Numbered from the stretch's first letter, positions 45,609 to 58,422 are shown. The stretch is DNA of 64,000 nucleotides from Echinometra lucunter (GCA_029962745.1 CM057171.1:3754682-3818681); one strand, 5' to 3'. The notes: a model not told the origin generated them from the sequence alone. Made by a program: numbers and translations.

Positions 45609-47220
45609 CATGCCTTTCTCAGTATTCACTCCTGTCATTAGTAATCTGTGCCCACATACAGTACATGTTTCTAAAAAATGTTTTGCTTTCATTAATTACT
45701 CTCCTCTGTCTCACTGCCTGTGTTCCGTAATTCAATTAGCCTTGATTCCAGAGAGTTCAAATCAAGCTTCTTTTCTTGGAATCTTTTTTTTTTTTCTATT
45801 CCATTCTTTGTATTGATCAAACTTTTAAGGTTGTTATTGACATTTGAAAAATTATTTTTGTACTTCTGTGTCTGTCTTGGGTTCTTATGGTTTTGCCAGC
45901 ATATTAGCAATTTGAAATATTCAGTGTTAACAATTTATAGGGTTTTAAATTATTTTTTTTCAACCTTTCTTAAAATCCAAAATGGGAGGGGGGGGGGGGG
46001 CTGCGACCCTGCTCCCATTGCCCCTGTGTTTAAGTTTTGATGATGAGCAAATCTGTATTTTAATAGCAAATTTAGTTCTGAAAAATCTACATGATATGTA
46101 GATTTTTACAGTATTTATACAGTACATGGACTCGCATATTTGCAGACTTAACAAGATGTACTACAAATATGTGCATTACACTTAACTGTATTTTTTCTCC
46201 TAAGGTTTTCTGTTGATTTTTCACAGCATGTGTGGATGGATCTACATGTACTGTGGTACAATGTACGGGTTCAGTTATTCAGGGTAGGGACTAGGGAATT
46301 GGACTCTCTGATTGGTTTTCAAAAATCATTGAACTCTGGTCCATTCCATAATGCAAGATTGATGTTAGAAAACAGAAGTAATGCACTTTTCATTAATATC
46401 AAATCCTTCATATGAATATCAAAACAAGTTGTTTTTCTCCTGTCCAGCTTTTTTATGTCACTTTTTCCAGCTCTTGTATGTTTCAAGTGCTTATTTTGTT
46501 GTTTTCTTTTACTTTTATTTCTTTTCTTTTTCCAGTCTGTCTGTTCTCTCTCTTCTTTTATCTGTCTTCCAACTCCATTATTTGCATTTATTCTACATGT
46601 GTGTCCTCCTCCTCTTTCTCTCTCTTCTCATATCTTTTTCATTCTTTCTTTCATTTTTCTCTCTCCAAACAATCCATAGTTATAATTTATAAAGTATTTG
46701 ACATATACTCAAATAGGGTCTTTTGTTTCTATCTATTTTGTCTTCCTTTCTCTCCCTCTCTTTCCTTATACATTTTTCTTACTTCCTTTCTTTTTCTCTA
46801 AAACAATCCAGTCTAGAAGTATTTGATAAACATGTACTGTAGCACCATTTCTTTTAGGTTACTAATACAAAGCACTGTACATTACAGACCTTTTGTGTTT
46901 GTTCAGGAAAGGTGTTTCTACCCTTTTATTTTGTTTTTAATAGGAACTCTCCTTGAATGCTGGAAGTAATCATATTTTTCAAGAAATGGGAAAGGGAACT
47001 CTCATGTAATCGCATTTTTTCAGAAACTAGAGCTGTCTTTTTCTACAGCTTCATGTGAAGGGATCTCTCTTAACTCAGCAAAGCAATATAATCAATACTC
47101 ATCTTACAACAAACAGGGGATCAACAGTTCGAGGATGTGCCATGTGGAGAACATCAGTGTTTGCCCCCCTCTCCATTTTATTTATTTATTTATTTATTAT
47201 TATTTTTTTTTAGGGGGGTG
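44121..47220 (+). other. Cryptochrome intron 3, middle part
   Basis: No exon seen. It holds CT-rich tracts (45570-45605, 46500-46800), a G run at 45988-46000 and scattered ACATGTA words. A poly-G fragment at 45975-46025 (CCAAAATGGGAGGGG ... CTGCGACCCTGCTCCCATTG) may be another repeat remnant. Confidence 0.5.
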
Positions 47221-47224
47221 TTAT

Positions 47225-47260
47225 CAACAATGCAATTCAATTCAAATTTTATTGACTGCA
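47225..47260 (-). mobile_element. LINE-type 3' tail fragment
   Basis: On the minus strand GTCAATAAAATTTGAATTG, the AATAAA-plus-TTGAA ending. A related tail (TTCAGTTCAGTGCAGTTCAG) lies at about 47776. Confidence 0.5.
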
Positions 47261-47644
47261 ATCCAAACATGCAGGACCATTCTCAATTCATAAAAAAAGA
47301 AGAAAAAAAAATGCTACCGCCAATACTGTGACAGACCATGCCAACCTCTCCACCCCCTTCCCCTGCTCATTTGCTAAGATTCCCCTTATTTTTAAAGAAC
47401 ATTCTGACACCCTGCGGTATAACATACCCATACAAACACTGAAATTGAGGAGTGTCCTTGAGGTACACTGACATAGGAATCCTAATTAAATGTTTACCAT
47501 ACTCTTTCTAGGCTGCCACAGTTTTCTATTCTTGTTGATATGTTTTCTCCGGCTATTTTTTTTTCTTGTCCCCCTTTCCTTATAATGTAATAACTTATCT
47601 TGCTGTTCCTGTTCATATTTTTTTTTTTTTATTTCTTTATTGCC

Positions 47645-47684
<40 letters not shown>

Positions 47685-48091
47685 TGATGGAATATGCTAT
47701 TCTCTTGTAATGCATGTACCTTTATGCTTTGCCTAGCTGCCAGTGTCTCTCATGCACCACATTACATGTATATCACTTCAGTTCAGTGCAGTTCAGTTCA
47801 ATTCATTTCACAAAAAAAGCAAACTGTTAATAAATCAAAATATGGTTGGGACCACAAAAAAGCGAAAAGCTTATAAATCGTATCTTTCTTTCTTTCTTTC
47901 TTTCTCAGTACTTTTCTTTCTTTCTCACTCCATTTCCCTTAGAACTGTTATGGCATCTTGAACATGCCCTGGAATTAACATACATGTATGTGCAATTATT
48001 ATTGTTGCATTAATTATTGACATTGTTGATTGTAATTGTTATTGTTGTTTAATATTCAATTATTTATTACATTTCTCTTGTTTACCCACAG

Positions 48092-48276
48092 GATCCTTGC
48101 CCTGAACAACAGCGAACCCCCTCTGACCTACAAGCGTTTCCAGGACATCATCTCGATGATGGGTATTCCGGTGTACCCTGTGGATGCCCTCGAGGCAGAA
48201 GACGTCGAGGGTCTTGATACTTTCATCGAGCCCAACCATGACGACAAATATGGGATCCCAACCTTAGAGGAGTTAG
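48092..48276 (+). CDS. CRY: Cryptochrome, coding exon 4
   Basis: Residues 150-211 plus one base of codon 212. The acceptor is TTTACCCACAG and the donor TTAG|GTAATT. It encodes ILALNNSEPPLTYKRFQ, the family motif PPLTYKRFQ, then a variable acidic interdomain linker (EAEDVEGLDTF) and DDKYGIPTLEELG, equivalent to the conserved EKYGVPSLEELG of vertebrate CRY. The preceding intron 3 is about 7.2 kb and contains two foldback elements and a six-copy tandem array. Confidence 0.95.
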
Positions 48277-49054
48277 GTAATTAGATTGATATATTTTTTA
48301 AAAAAAATATTGTTGTTTTTGTTTTAGTAATTCATAATTGTTCTCTGCTTGTATATGAGTCGGACATAAGTATCATTGGTTTAATGTCTCTTTGATAGTG
48401 GTGCTACGAGCAGGGTTCTCACTAGAAAAAAATCCACACACGGTTCCCACTCTGCGCAAAGCGTGGAAGTTTCGGAAGTTTTACAGAATAACACCTAAAG
48501 TTGGGTGTGGTGGCAGTATATGCTATAGTAAAGGGATGAAAAATACTTCTTGGTAAGCAGGAATTGTCTACTAATGGCATAAAAGTAAAAATACATCGCC
48601 AAAAAGCAAAACAATCTGTGACATTTATCATTATTGTTAAGAATATATACTCCAATATTTTTTTACCCTTCTTGCCATACAGCGTGCATCAATTTCACAC
48701 ATGGTTCTTCCTTGTCTGAAACCCTTTACGCATGATATTGGAACAATGGGTGTTATGTACAGTACTGGCGAGAACCATGGCTAAGAGTATGTCCAAGTAG
48801 AGCCATGCTTGGTTGTGTGCATTTTGAATTTCTGTTGGTTTTTCATCTCTCTAGGCTATCAAACTTGGTTTTACATCCTATTAATCCAATGTTTTTAATA
48901 TCAGTCCTTCAGCTCACTGATTCTATCTATGTCTTGTTGCCTTGCCGGGAAAAATTTTATTATTTTTTTTCCGGGGCTACTCTTTAAGCCCACCCACCCA
49001 AATTTTCTACATTGTATTACAGTTTACATTGGACCCTATGAGAATTTGAGGGGC

Positions 49055-49135
49055 TCTTTTTTAGTTTTCCAGGGCTCTTTTTGGCGTTTCGGGGGCGAAT
49101 TCCCCCGAGCCCCTGTGTATTTTTTTTCCCTGTTG
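49055..49135. repeat. Second copy of the repeat at the window start
   Basis: TTTAGTTTTCCAGGGCTC followed by TTTTTGGCGTTTCGGGGG, CGAATTCCCCCGAGCCCC and TGTGTATTTTTTTTCCC. The G run is much shorter here than at 36-48, showing how unstable these runs are. Confidence 0.8.
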
Positions 49136-49287
49136 CCTTGTTAGGTCCACATGTACAGTACATGTATGTCTTATTGGCCCTTCCTACTGTATGTCCTGTA
49201 GGCCTCCATATGTCTCATTGGGCTATGAGGAGGGCTTTTTACAGAAAATTTTTATCTTATGGTAATCCACAGGCATTAGCTGATGTT

Positions 49288-49860
49288 TTTATGCCTCCGC
49301 CCACCGTAGGCGGCATGTTTTTGGGCCGCCGTCCGTCCGTCCGTCCCGTTTTCGTTCTCGCGATAACTTAAGAACCGTTTGACGGAGCAACTTCAAACTT
49401 GGCTTGTGCATGCATATGGGAGGGACAATGATCTGATTAGATTTAGGAGTCTCAATGTCCAAGGTCAAGGTCATAGAGGTAATAATACACATAAAAATGG
49501 CTCGTTCTCGCGATAACTTAAGAACCATTTGACAGATTGGCTTCAAACTTGGCTCATGTATGCACATGGAAAGGACAATGATCTGATTAGATTTTTGGGT
49601 CACAAGGTCAAAGGTTAAAGGTCATAGAGGTCATTATGTACATAGAAATGGTTCGTTTTCACAATAACTCAACAACCATTTGACCGATCAACCTCAAACT
49701 TAGCACATGTATGCATATGGGAGAGACAGTGATCTGATTAGATTTGAGGGTCACAAGGTCAAAGATCAAGGTCAAAGATGTCATTGTATAAATGAAAATA
49801 AATCAACATGAAGTGCCATTTATTTCTGATTTGGTAATGGCGGAAGCATAAAGTTCGACC
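49288..49860. mobile_element. Element with three internal subrepeats and GTCC run
   Basis: The left end TTTATGCCTCCGCC and right end GGCGGAAGCATAAA pair. Inside, a (GTCC)n run is followed by three about 145-bp subrepeats, each with CGATAACTTAAGAACC or a decayed form, CAAACTTGGC, GGACAATGATCTGATTAGAT and AAGGTCAAGGTCATAGAGGT. This type is widespread in marine invertebrates. It lies in cryptochrome intron 4. Confidence 0.8.
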
Positions 49861-50039
49861 ACGCGTGGTCGAAGATTCATCTAGTTTGGAAAATATTTTT
49901 GTGTTTTATGAAGGAATCAAAACACAATACAATCTTCACAAACAGATGTGTAAATTGATAACTAACAACAATTACCACAAATTACAATATTTCTTTTCTC
50001 TCTATTTTTCTTCATTAATTGTCATCTTCTTCCTGGAAA

Positions 50040-50200
50040 TGAAAATAAATAGATAAATAAATAAATAAATAAATACATAAATGAATACATAGATAAATGA
50101 ATAAATGAATGAATGAATAAATAAATAAATAAATAAATACATACATACATACATACATACATACATGTACATACATACATACATACATAAATAGATAAAA
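50040..50200. repeat. (AAAT)n / (CATA)n compound microsatellite
   Basis: ATAA-type tetramers at 50045-50140 pass into pure CATA units. Poly-(YVCM) frames on the minus strand are artefacts. Confidence 0.95.
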
Positions 50201-50466
50201 TCTTAGTCCATGCACCATAACTAGTTTTACTGACTGTAGAGTTGTAATTGTTGTTGTTGATCCTTTAAGTATTAATTCTTTCCTTCCCACTTTCCTTTGC
50301 AGTCATCTCCTATCCCTGTTTCCTTGTTAATAGTTGTTGTTATTTTCTTTCTCATTCTCATCAAGATTGTGTCTTGTTAGCACATGTATTTGAAACTAAT
50401 TAATCATGCCTGCCATCCATCCCTATTTCCTAATTTTATGTCTTTGCTGTGTCCCTTTCCATTTGA

Positions 50467-50682
50467 GAAGAGGTATCTACAACAATACGTTCTTCAGTTT
50501 CATTTAAGAAGTTGACTGCTACTAAGGATTACTACAAATATTCCTTGTACCCCCAGACATTTCCCGAATGGAACTGTCTTCCAACTAATATCAGAAGTGC
50601 CCCCACTCTAGGAACTTTCAAAGAAAAACTGCAAAAGCTTAATATGGGCGAAATAATCAGTAAAGCCCATTTTCAAAATTAA
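50467..50682 (+). pseudogene. Remnant of a non-LTR retrotransposon ORF2 C-terminus
   Basis: A 71-codon open stretch after a TGA at 50464 ends at TAA 50680-50682. It contains IRSSVSFKKLTATKDYYKYS, then LYPQTFPEWNCLPTNIRSAP and TLGTFKEKLQKL. The pattern YS..P.T..EWN.LP..I..AP.L..FK..L is the classic C-terminus of LINE reverse transcriptases. No upstream RT domain is seen, so it is 5'-truncated. It lies inside cryptochrome intron 4 in the same orientation as the gene. Confidence 0.8.
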
Positions 50683-51049
50683 GCACACTGCTCAGTCGAC
50701 TGCGTCTGCATGTTACATCCCATCTGAGGAGTTTATGTAGTACATCACCAGAACTTGAGTCTTTCTCTATTGTCGATCTTTTGTTTTTATTGCATGTTTA
50801 TAATCCTGTCTTCAAGTCTTGTCCTATCCCCATTTCTTTTGTCTTTTTTGAATTTTTGAATTTTAACTTCTTCCCCCCCCCCCCCCCCTCCCCATCAATT
50901 TTCCACATGTGAGTTTATGGAATGGTAAATGATCTGGAGTAGCTAGCCACTCAGAGCACTGCAAAGCATGATTGCACAGCAAGGGTTGCTCCAGCAAAAT
51001 TATATATTCATTCATTTTCTCTGTATAGATAGCACTTTGTATCTCTCTC

Positions 51050-51237
51050 GGATAGCTCTCTCTCTCTCTCTTTCTTTCTATATATATCGATTTCTTATTT
51101 GTTCTCTTATCTTTTCGTTATTTCCCTCCTTTGCCTTCTGCCATATGGTACAATTTCCTTACTTTTCATGGATCCGTTTGTTAGTCTGGGCATATATAAA
51201 ATGTTGATACTCTCTTATTCTTCGATTATATCTCTGT

Positions 51238-51278
<41 letters not shown>

Positions 51279-51640
51279 TCTCTATTTCTATCTCTTCTTT
51301 GTTCTCTTTTCATTTCATTATTTTCCTCTTATGCCTTCTTTATGGAACAATTTCCTTACCTTTATGCCTTTTTTTATCTTTCTTCCTACATCTCTCTTTA
51401 GTTCTCTCTCTCTCTTTCTCTCTTTCTGTTTCTATCTCTTCTTTGTTCTCTTTATCTTTTCATTATTTTGCTCATTTCCTTACTTTTCATGCTTTTTTAA
51501 AATCTTTCTTCCTACATCTCTCTTTAGTTCTCTCTCTCTTTCTCTCTTTCTATTTCTATCTCTTCTTTGTTCTCTTATCTTTCTATTATTTTCCATTATT
51601 TTCCTTCTGCCATATGGTACAGTTTACTTTTCATGGACCT
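51050..51640. repeat. Pyrimidine-rich tandem tract
   Basis: (CT)n at 51240-51275 plus two similar about 120-bp blocks (TTTCTTCCTACATCTCTC, TTTAGTTCTCTCTC, TATCTCTTCTTTGTTCTC) at about 51380 and 51500. No coding sense. Confidence 0.85.
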
Positions 51641-51661
51641 GTTGATTTAAATTAGTCTAGG

Positions 51662-51930
51662 CATACAATGTTTTGTTTTGTTTGGGTATGTATACAGTGT
51701 ATGTATTTGGTCTTTTGAATCTGACGCTGAAAGTAACATTTGACGCCATGTAGTCTGAGTGTACAGATGTTTTGTTTGGGTATGTGCAGTGTACATGCTC
51801 TTGGCCTTTGGAATCTAATGCTAAAAATAGATTTACTACATGTCATCTGAGCGTACATGTATACGATATTTTGTTTCGGTATGTGTACATATACTTGAAC
51901 TTTGTACGGTAACCGGTAATGCTAAAAATA
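51662..51930. repeat. Degenerate tandem repeat, about 3 units of 100 bp
   Basis: TTTTGTTTGGGTATGT, CAGTGTA(C)ATG, TTGAATCTGACGCTGAAA / TTGGAATCTAATGCTAAAA and GTCTGAGTGTACA / ATCTGAGCGTACA recur in order at about 51670, 51768 and 51867. Confidence 0.7.
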
Positions 51931-53317
51931 ACCAGGCCTGTACGAGCAAAACATGCAAAAACATGTTGTGCACTGTGGATATCTATTTCCGTTGACATTA
52001 TGGGATGTAGAGGGTGCCACTGTGCAATATATGTATGTGGGGGCGGGCATGTACATGTATATTGTTTGAAATTCCTTTCGAAATTAAATACATATCAAAT
52101 GCAGTAAAAGAAAAATCACCATATTCCATCATAAAGCAACCTTTACATTTCTACCAATCAATCAGTCCTTTATCTTTTTTCATGTTAAAAAATAACGTTC
52201 TGAGTGATATGCTAACATGTATATTGATACAGTGTATGTTTGAATCAGCAACTCTCTTGGCCTGAGTTATGAAGGATGTTTGATTAGTGATAATCTCCCT
52301 ATTTCACTTTTTAACCAAGCCAGAACAGGGCAAATGAAAAAGAAAAAATATTAATATTGTCACATTGACAATGAAAGAAAAAAAATTCTCATTTCCTGTT
52401 ACTGCTTCTCATCTAAGAATTTCTCTATATAAAATTGTACCCCATCTTGTTTAAACTTAGACATACATGAAAAGTGTAAAGAGTGTTTCTTTAAAAGGAA
52501 ACCCAACATTCCATCAGTTACACAAGAAATGATTATGTCCTGTCCTGATAAATTTGTATAATTTACATGTATGTCAAATATCAACTCCTCCCCTTTCACA
52601 TGATACTGAATGTGCTATAATATTGCCATGCATGAAGGAATACAAATTAATTGTTTCACTTGATTTTTATGTCAAACTTAGTTTGTGCACGGAGTGTACA
52701 TTCAACTACAATTAAGGGAACAAAATAGAAAAAAATATTAAGACAAAAAACAAAGATAGGTGATCTTTTAGGATGATCTTTCATATAAGTAAACATTTTT
52801 TTGCAGTTTTGAAATGAGATCAGGGTCCACATTTATTATGAAGCTCCCCCCAAAGCTTTCCATATGAAGCTTCCTTGTCTGTGCACACGAATAAAAGCAA
52901 AATCAGGATCACTGAATGGTTGTTCATTGAGTCAATCACTACTCTTTCACTCGATTGTCCTTAGCTCCATTGTTACAAATGTGGTGTCATACGAAAGATG
53001 AAGAAATTGCCTTTTCTGTGATACATTTTCAAATGCCTTGCTCTGTGTATTTGATGAGATGTTGCTGAAGAAAGTTGGTTTTCCATTTTTAATAAGAAAC
53101 ACACCCTATTTTACAGGTTTTTAATCAATCTTCTCTCCAGCTCTAAATCATATGTGATGTAAGGTTTGACATCTTCTGGGAGTAAAATTTTCTATATAAG
53201 TAAATGTAACCCAAGGCGTTACAGGTCTTAATCAACAAGATGCTTCACATGTACTCTCAACGCTGCACGTCGGTATTAGATGTGTGACGTCTTTGTGTAA
53301 TCTCTCTCTTATTACAG

Positions 53318-53406
53318 GGTTTGATCTTGAGGATGTCCCAGCTCCCATGTGGATTGGTGGGGAAACAGAAGCCAAGCAGAGACTTGACCGGCATTTGGAG
53401 AGAAAG
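53318..53406 (+). CDS. CRY: Cryptochrome, coding exon 5
   Basis: Residues 212-241. The acceptor is TCTTATTACAG and the donor AAG|GTGAGA. After two bases completing a glycine codon it reads FDLEDVPAPMWIGGETEAK, then RLDRHLERK. The GGETEA..RL..HLERK block opens the FAD-binding helical domain in photolyases and cryptochromes. The 89-base length leaves phase 0. A partial echo of its text (AAGCAGAGACTTGACTGGCAT at about 53494) lies in the following intron and may be a small local duplication. Confidence 0.95.
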
Positions 53407-53737
53407 GTGAGACTTATGGAAAGCAAAGTGGCATATCCAGTGGTGGGGGGGGGGGGGGAGCAAGCATTAAAAAATTATCAAAAAAATACAACTAAGCAGA
53501 GACTTGACTGGCATGTCAAGAAAAAAAGTGAGATCATCATGTGCCCCCATTGGTTCTCTCACCACTTTTTAAGCCTCCTTTATTTTTTTTTTATTTTTTA
53601 TTTTTTAAAATTTTCATTTATTTTTTATTTTTCAGAGATTTTATGACAAGTACATCCTCCCTTCCCTGCTCCAGTAGGAATATCAAATTAATCAGTTATT
53701 TGTAAACTTGAGAACTGTACATGTAACTACGGAAACA

Positions 53738-53930
53738 AAGCACTAAAAAATAAACAAATACAAAATGTAATATTTACAGTACTAGTTTTATTTATGTTTA
53801 TATTCACAGTAAATTAAAGCACAAAGCACTAAAAAATAAACAAATACAAAATGTAATGTTTACAGTACTAGTTTTATTTATGTTTATATTCACAGTAAAT
53901 TAAAGCACAAAGCACTAAAAAATAAATCAA
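53738..53930. repeat. Tandem duplication, unit 86 bp
   Basis: AAGCACTAAAAAATAAACAA begins copies at 53738 and 53824 and a partial third at 53910. The two full copies are almost identical. Confidence 0.92.
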
Positions 53931-54546
53931 AGCCAAAGAAGTGGATAAATAGAATTATAGGTCAAGACTAACAGTAAAGTAGATGGGGAAGGCAAATAAA
54001 ATCCTCTGGTTCCAGAATATTCCAGAAGGATAGAATTCACTGATGATCCTTCACACTAAGTCCAAACAGTTGGCTGTCCCAGTGATCAAAAGATGATTCC
54101 AGAAGATGGATGTATATCCATCATAAATTCCTAGGTTGTTTGAGATGTTATAAAAGTCCATGACGTTCTCGAAAACAATGTTGTAGACGATGTCCAAATG
54201 ATGTCGAACATTAAGTTGAAATCGATGTCCAAGATGATGTTCAAGATCGGGCTCAAGATGTTCTCCAGTGGTTGATAAGAATCAGATGGTGATAACTGAG
54301 AATTCATACACTTTTAAGTCCAAACTGTTTAACAATCTGGATAGAAAGTGATAGATTCTGGATATATTTTTTTAAATTGTATATCAGTCTGTGAAAGCTT
54401 CCATCTTGTACAGTGTATACAAATCTTCCCCAGAAGTAGAATATTCCTGATTAATCCTTTCCTTTCGGAATGAAAGCAAAAGCTAGATTCTTCCCTACTT
54501 GACCTACATGTAACTATAAACAAGTCACTAACTTTCTTTGGTTATA

Positions 54547-54906
54547 AAGGTGCTTTCACACATGATGCGACAGCATGATAACACACTGTGGCGCCACACT
54601 GTTTCGTCTTCACACATGGTGGCACTTTGAGTCACCACATAAGCTAATGAACCCGCATTAACGTGTCAACTCTCAATAAGAGAGCATATTGTCAAAACTT
54701 GTGCAAGCAATCTCATGGCAGCAATTTTTGCGCTAACTTTTTAGAAATTTGATTGGTGCGCATTTTTTGTGTATCTAGGCAGCAAAAAAAGTGTGTCCTG
54801 CCTCGGCGACATTTTTTTGTTGCCCTATACCCCATAGGCTTGTACACAAAAAAGTGTGGTGACACAGCGTGTTACCACACTGTCGCATCCTGTGTGAAAG
54901 CACCTT
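54547..54906. mobile_element. 360-bp MITE, same family as 6327-6628
   Basis: The left end AAGGTGCTTTCACACATG then ATGCGACAG pairs with the right end CTGTCGCAT then CCTGTGTGAAAGCACCTT. The interior shares GTCAACTCTCAATAAGAGAG, CAATTTTTGCGCTAAC and ATTTGATTGGTGCGC with 6327-6628. It lies in cryptochrome intron 5. Confidence 0.9.
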
Positions 54907-55732
54907 AAGTACAGTACATGTAAATTACATGATCTCTGTAGACTCAATAGAGCTACAATAAGTACGTACATAACCCATTGATCTCATTTCCTACTCGTGA
55001 GTTCAATACTACAGGTCAAGTACTTTGTATGTTCACATCTAGAATAAGAACTGTGAATAACATACTGGAATGTTCCATCTGATTTTAAAAAAAAACCCGA
55101 AATCATTGGTATTTTTGACCAGGAAGCTTCCACACAGTACATGTACATGTATCAAATCATTTCAACATCTTTCAGGAGCGATTGTGACAGTTTACATAAT
55201 GACAGTGTTAGTATCTATCAAGAGACATACAGAATGATCAAGAATGTTATTATACATGTAGATCTCAATAGCTAGAGTGATTATTTTTGTGCTAGTTATT
55301 ACATGCAACTAAGAACATTCATAAAGATTCCACAGTTATATAACAATTCCTTTTAATCAAATTCCAAAAATGAATTCCAGTCATGCTCTTTATATGTAGA
55401 ATTTCTTCATCATTACAATACAATACAATACAATACAATATTAACATTATGAATGCTTCAGTTATTGATAAAAGTCCTTTTCACGACTCATTCTTTAACA
55501 CTTGTGTAATATGCATTAAAGTTGTCTTGTAAGCCTCCTTCATGGCATTTGGAGAATTATTGTAATTCATGGTTGCTAAGGAGGTTGCCAAGCGACAGAT
55601 TGGTTGTACTTCAAATGAATGATTAGTTTACATTAACATACAGTAGAGTAGGAAGAGAAAGGATTGAAAAGCCAAGGGCTTGGTGAGTGGCAAAGGCAAG
55701 AGATGAGAGAGTCGTAGAACAACATCATTGCC

Positions 55733-56172
55733 ACTGGCGAAGCTAAGGGGGGGGGGGGGGGCACAAGGGGGCCATACCCCCCCCCCATTGATCAGCGAGC
55801 AATTTATAAAAAAAAAAAAAACTTTCGAGTCCAGTTTACATTTAAGTAAAACGTAAATATACCACTTATAACTTACCCCTAATACTGGATTTTAGTGTGT
55901 AGAAAATGCCATTTTTATGCACAAATTTTCAAAAATTCCCTACAGTGGGAGGGGATACCTCTCTCTCACACTCTCCCCTGCTTGGTTGCTTCACTCCCTT
56001 GCCTTGCCCCCCCCCCCCCCCCCCATATGCCACTTCTCATACATGTATACCCTTAATACTGAATTTCAGTGTGCAGAAAATACCATTTTCATGCACAAAT
56101 TTTCAAAAATATCACTCCCTCGCCTTGCCCCTCCCCCCCCCCCCCTGTTGAAATTTCCTGGCTACACCGGTG
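55733..56172. mobile_element. Poly-G type element with an internal duplication
   Basis: The left end CACTGGCGAAGCTAAGGGG and right end CCTGGCTACACCGGTG pair loosely. C runs sit at about 55777, 56010 and 56132. A 60-base block (TGCACAAATTTTCAAAAAT and upstream AATACTG.ATTT.AGTGTG) is present twice, at about 55881 and 56057. Confidence 0.6.
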
Positions 56173-56565
56173 ATCATTGCTAGTCATTGTTACAGCTTTG
56201 AGAGAGAGAGAGAGAGATAAAGAAGGAAAGTACATCTACAATACATAATACAATTTATAATTGTCTGTTCGGAACCGAAAAGGTGGTAAGTCTGTATAAA
56301 ATGATATGAGTTAATGCCCTTCTGGCTCTGAACAGATGCTGTGTTCTTACAATGAGTGTTCATTCATCACAGGGCTTCACAAATGATATCAAATAAGTAA
56401 TTTATATTTTACAGGGGGAAAATATGAAATCAGGAATGTATACTACAAGAACATATAATTACTAATTCAACTATTGAAGAGAAAGGCTTTCAGGGAGCAT
56501 TAGAAAAAATGGAAGAGATGGTGACAACCTACATGTAGTGCAGAGTTAACTTTAGAAGAGCAGAG

Positions 56566-56760
56566 TTTACAATGAACAGCAAAATTTACAATGAAAGCAA
56601 AATTTACAATGAAAGCATAATTTACAATGAAAGCATAATTTACAATGAAAGCATAATTTACAATGAAAGAAAAATTTGCTATGAACAACAAAGTTTACAA
56701 TGAACAGCAAAATCCATATAAATGAATGGCAAAATTTACTATGAACAACAATTTTACTAT
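56566..56760. repeat. 18-bp tandem repeat
   Basis: AATTTACAATGAAAGCAT and variants, about nine units, degenerating to the right. Confidence 0.9.
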
Positions 56761-58281
56761 GAACATCATTTGAAGGAATTAATGAGAATTGTTTAAGATT
56801 TTCAGTGGATATTAAAGAAAAATAAATAAAGTTATTACAAATGAAATCTAGAATGAGACAAAAGTAAAATATGAAGGGGAAATCAAAAAGAGAGAGAAGA
56901 GGAAAAGTAGACATGTTGAGGTAAAATTTCAGAACACTATATTGTTTACTGACAGTATACACTGTAGAGTCAAAACTTGTGATTTAATCAGATGCTTTTT
57001 GATTTAATTATATACATTCACAAATTTCAGATCTGACATGCATGCTTGGTTGATTTCTCTGTGTGCAAGTCTTATTGTACACACGTATACATTTAGCTTT
57101 CATATATGAAATTGGAAAACACACATACGCAGAGGGAAATAAATTTAACTTTAATTCAAAGTCGCCTGCAGGATTTAGAGACAAGTCCGTCGGGTGAACT
57201 CATTGCATCAGGTTGTTTATGATTTGCAATTAGTGGAGATCAACGTACGATAGGGAACCAAAAATAGCAGTGCGTTTTCTGATATCACCTTAATCTCATC
57301 TTTTATTCATGAGCTGAATAGTTGATGGCTCTGGCCTGGGTTTATAGGATTTTAGGTTTTTATGAACTTTTTATTTTTTCTGTCTTCCAAATTGACTTGC
57401 ATGCGCATCTAACTGTGATTCTATCTCTTTCTCTTTATTTGTCCTGCTCTGGCTGCTCCTGATTCCTTTCCACTCCCCTCTATCCTCTCTTTTCTCTTCT
57501 TTCTTTCTCTTTGTTCTTTCTTTTTTTTTCCTCCCTCACTTTCACTCTCCCTTCCATTTCTCTTTATCTCTCGCTTTCTCTTTTTTCTTTTCTCCTGCCT
57601 CTCAATTCCCTTCTATTCCCAGTTAACTTTCCCCTCCTCTCTTTCTCCTGATCTTGTCTTTTTTTCTCTCTCTCTCTATTTTCTTTTTTTTTTCTTTCCT
57701 CTCTCAAACTCTTCCTTTTCTCCCTCTTTCTCTATCTTTCTCTCTTTTTCTATTTTCTCCTGTGTTAAATTCTTTTCTATTCCCAATGAACTTTTATTTT
57801 CTACTGCCAATGATCTGCTTTGATGCATATGTTATCAGAAAGGAAGCAGGATGGATCTGTTTTGTCTCTCTTCTTTTCTTTCTTTCCGTGTATAATTATC
57901 TTATCTTCAGATCCTGCCTCTCCTAAGATTTGACTAGTACAACTTCTGATCCATCCTGTACATTGCAGCTCTTAAATGTAAATCCAACCTGCCCCATGAT
58001 GGTTGCAAACTAGCAATGCCCACTTCCCTAACGATATGCTTTGGCGATTTCTTGTTTTATGGATCACTTAATCAATCTCCTCAAAGTCAAGTCATTTGAA
58101 AAGACTGAAAAAAGAAATAAAAGAATAGATTTAACAGCCATGGTGTTCATCAAATTTTTTGTTTCATGTCTACATTTTTACATGTATATGAATTTTTTGT
58201 TAAGTCCATGTTTGAAACAAACTTCTAGTATAGTTCTTGCAACTCAGTTGTACATGCTTTCTTTCTCTCCTCTTTCTTCAG
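56761..58281 (+). other. Cryptochrome intron 5, right part
   Basis: No exon seen. A strongly pyrimidine-rich stretch lies at 57420-57780. Confidence 0.6.
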
Positions 58282-58422
58282 GCCTGGGTTGCCAATTTTG
58301 AGAGGCCTCGGATGTCGCCAGCGTCGCTGATGGCGAGCCCCGCTGGTCTCAGTCCCTACCTTCGCTTTGGTTGCCTTTCTCCAAGAACGTTCTACTGGAA
58401 GCTGACAGAACTTTATCAGAAG
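58282..58422 (+). CDS. CRY: Cryptochrome, coding exon 6
   Basis: Residues 242-288, exactly 47 codons. The acceptor is CTTTCTTCAG and the donor AAG|GTAAGC. It reads [20 protein letters not shown] and [41 protein letters not shown] is the strongest class marker in the window: (6-4) photolyases have a different sequence here (KPET...LSPYVKFGCLS). It belongs to the FAD-binding domain. A degenerate second copy of the last 54 bases plus the donor lies about 300 bp downstream. Confidence 0.95.

Noticed and set aside
56500..56962. Minus-strand frames rich in HCKL/VNYAFI repeats
   Set aside because: Products of the 18-bp tandem repeat.
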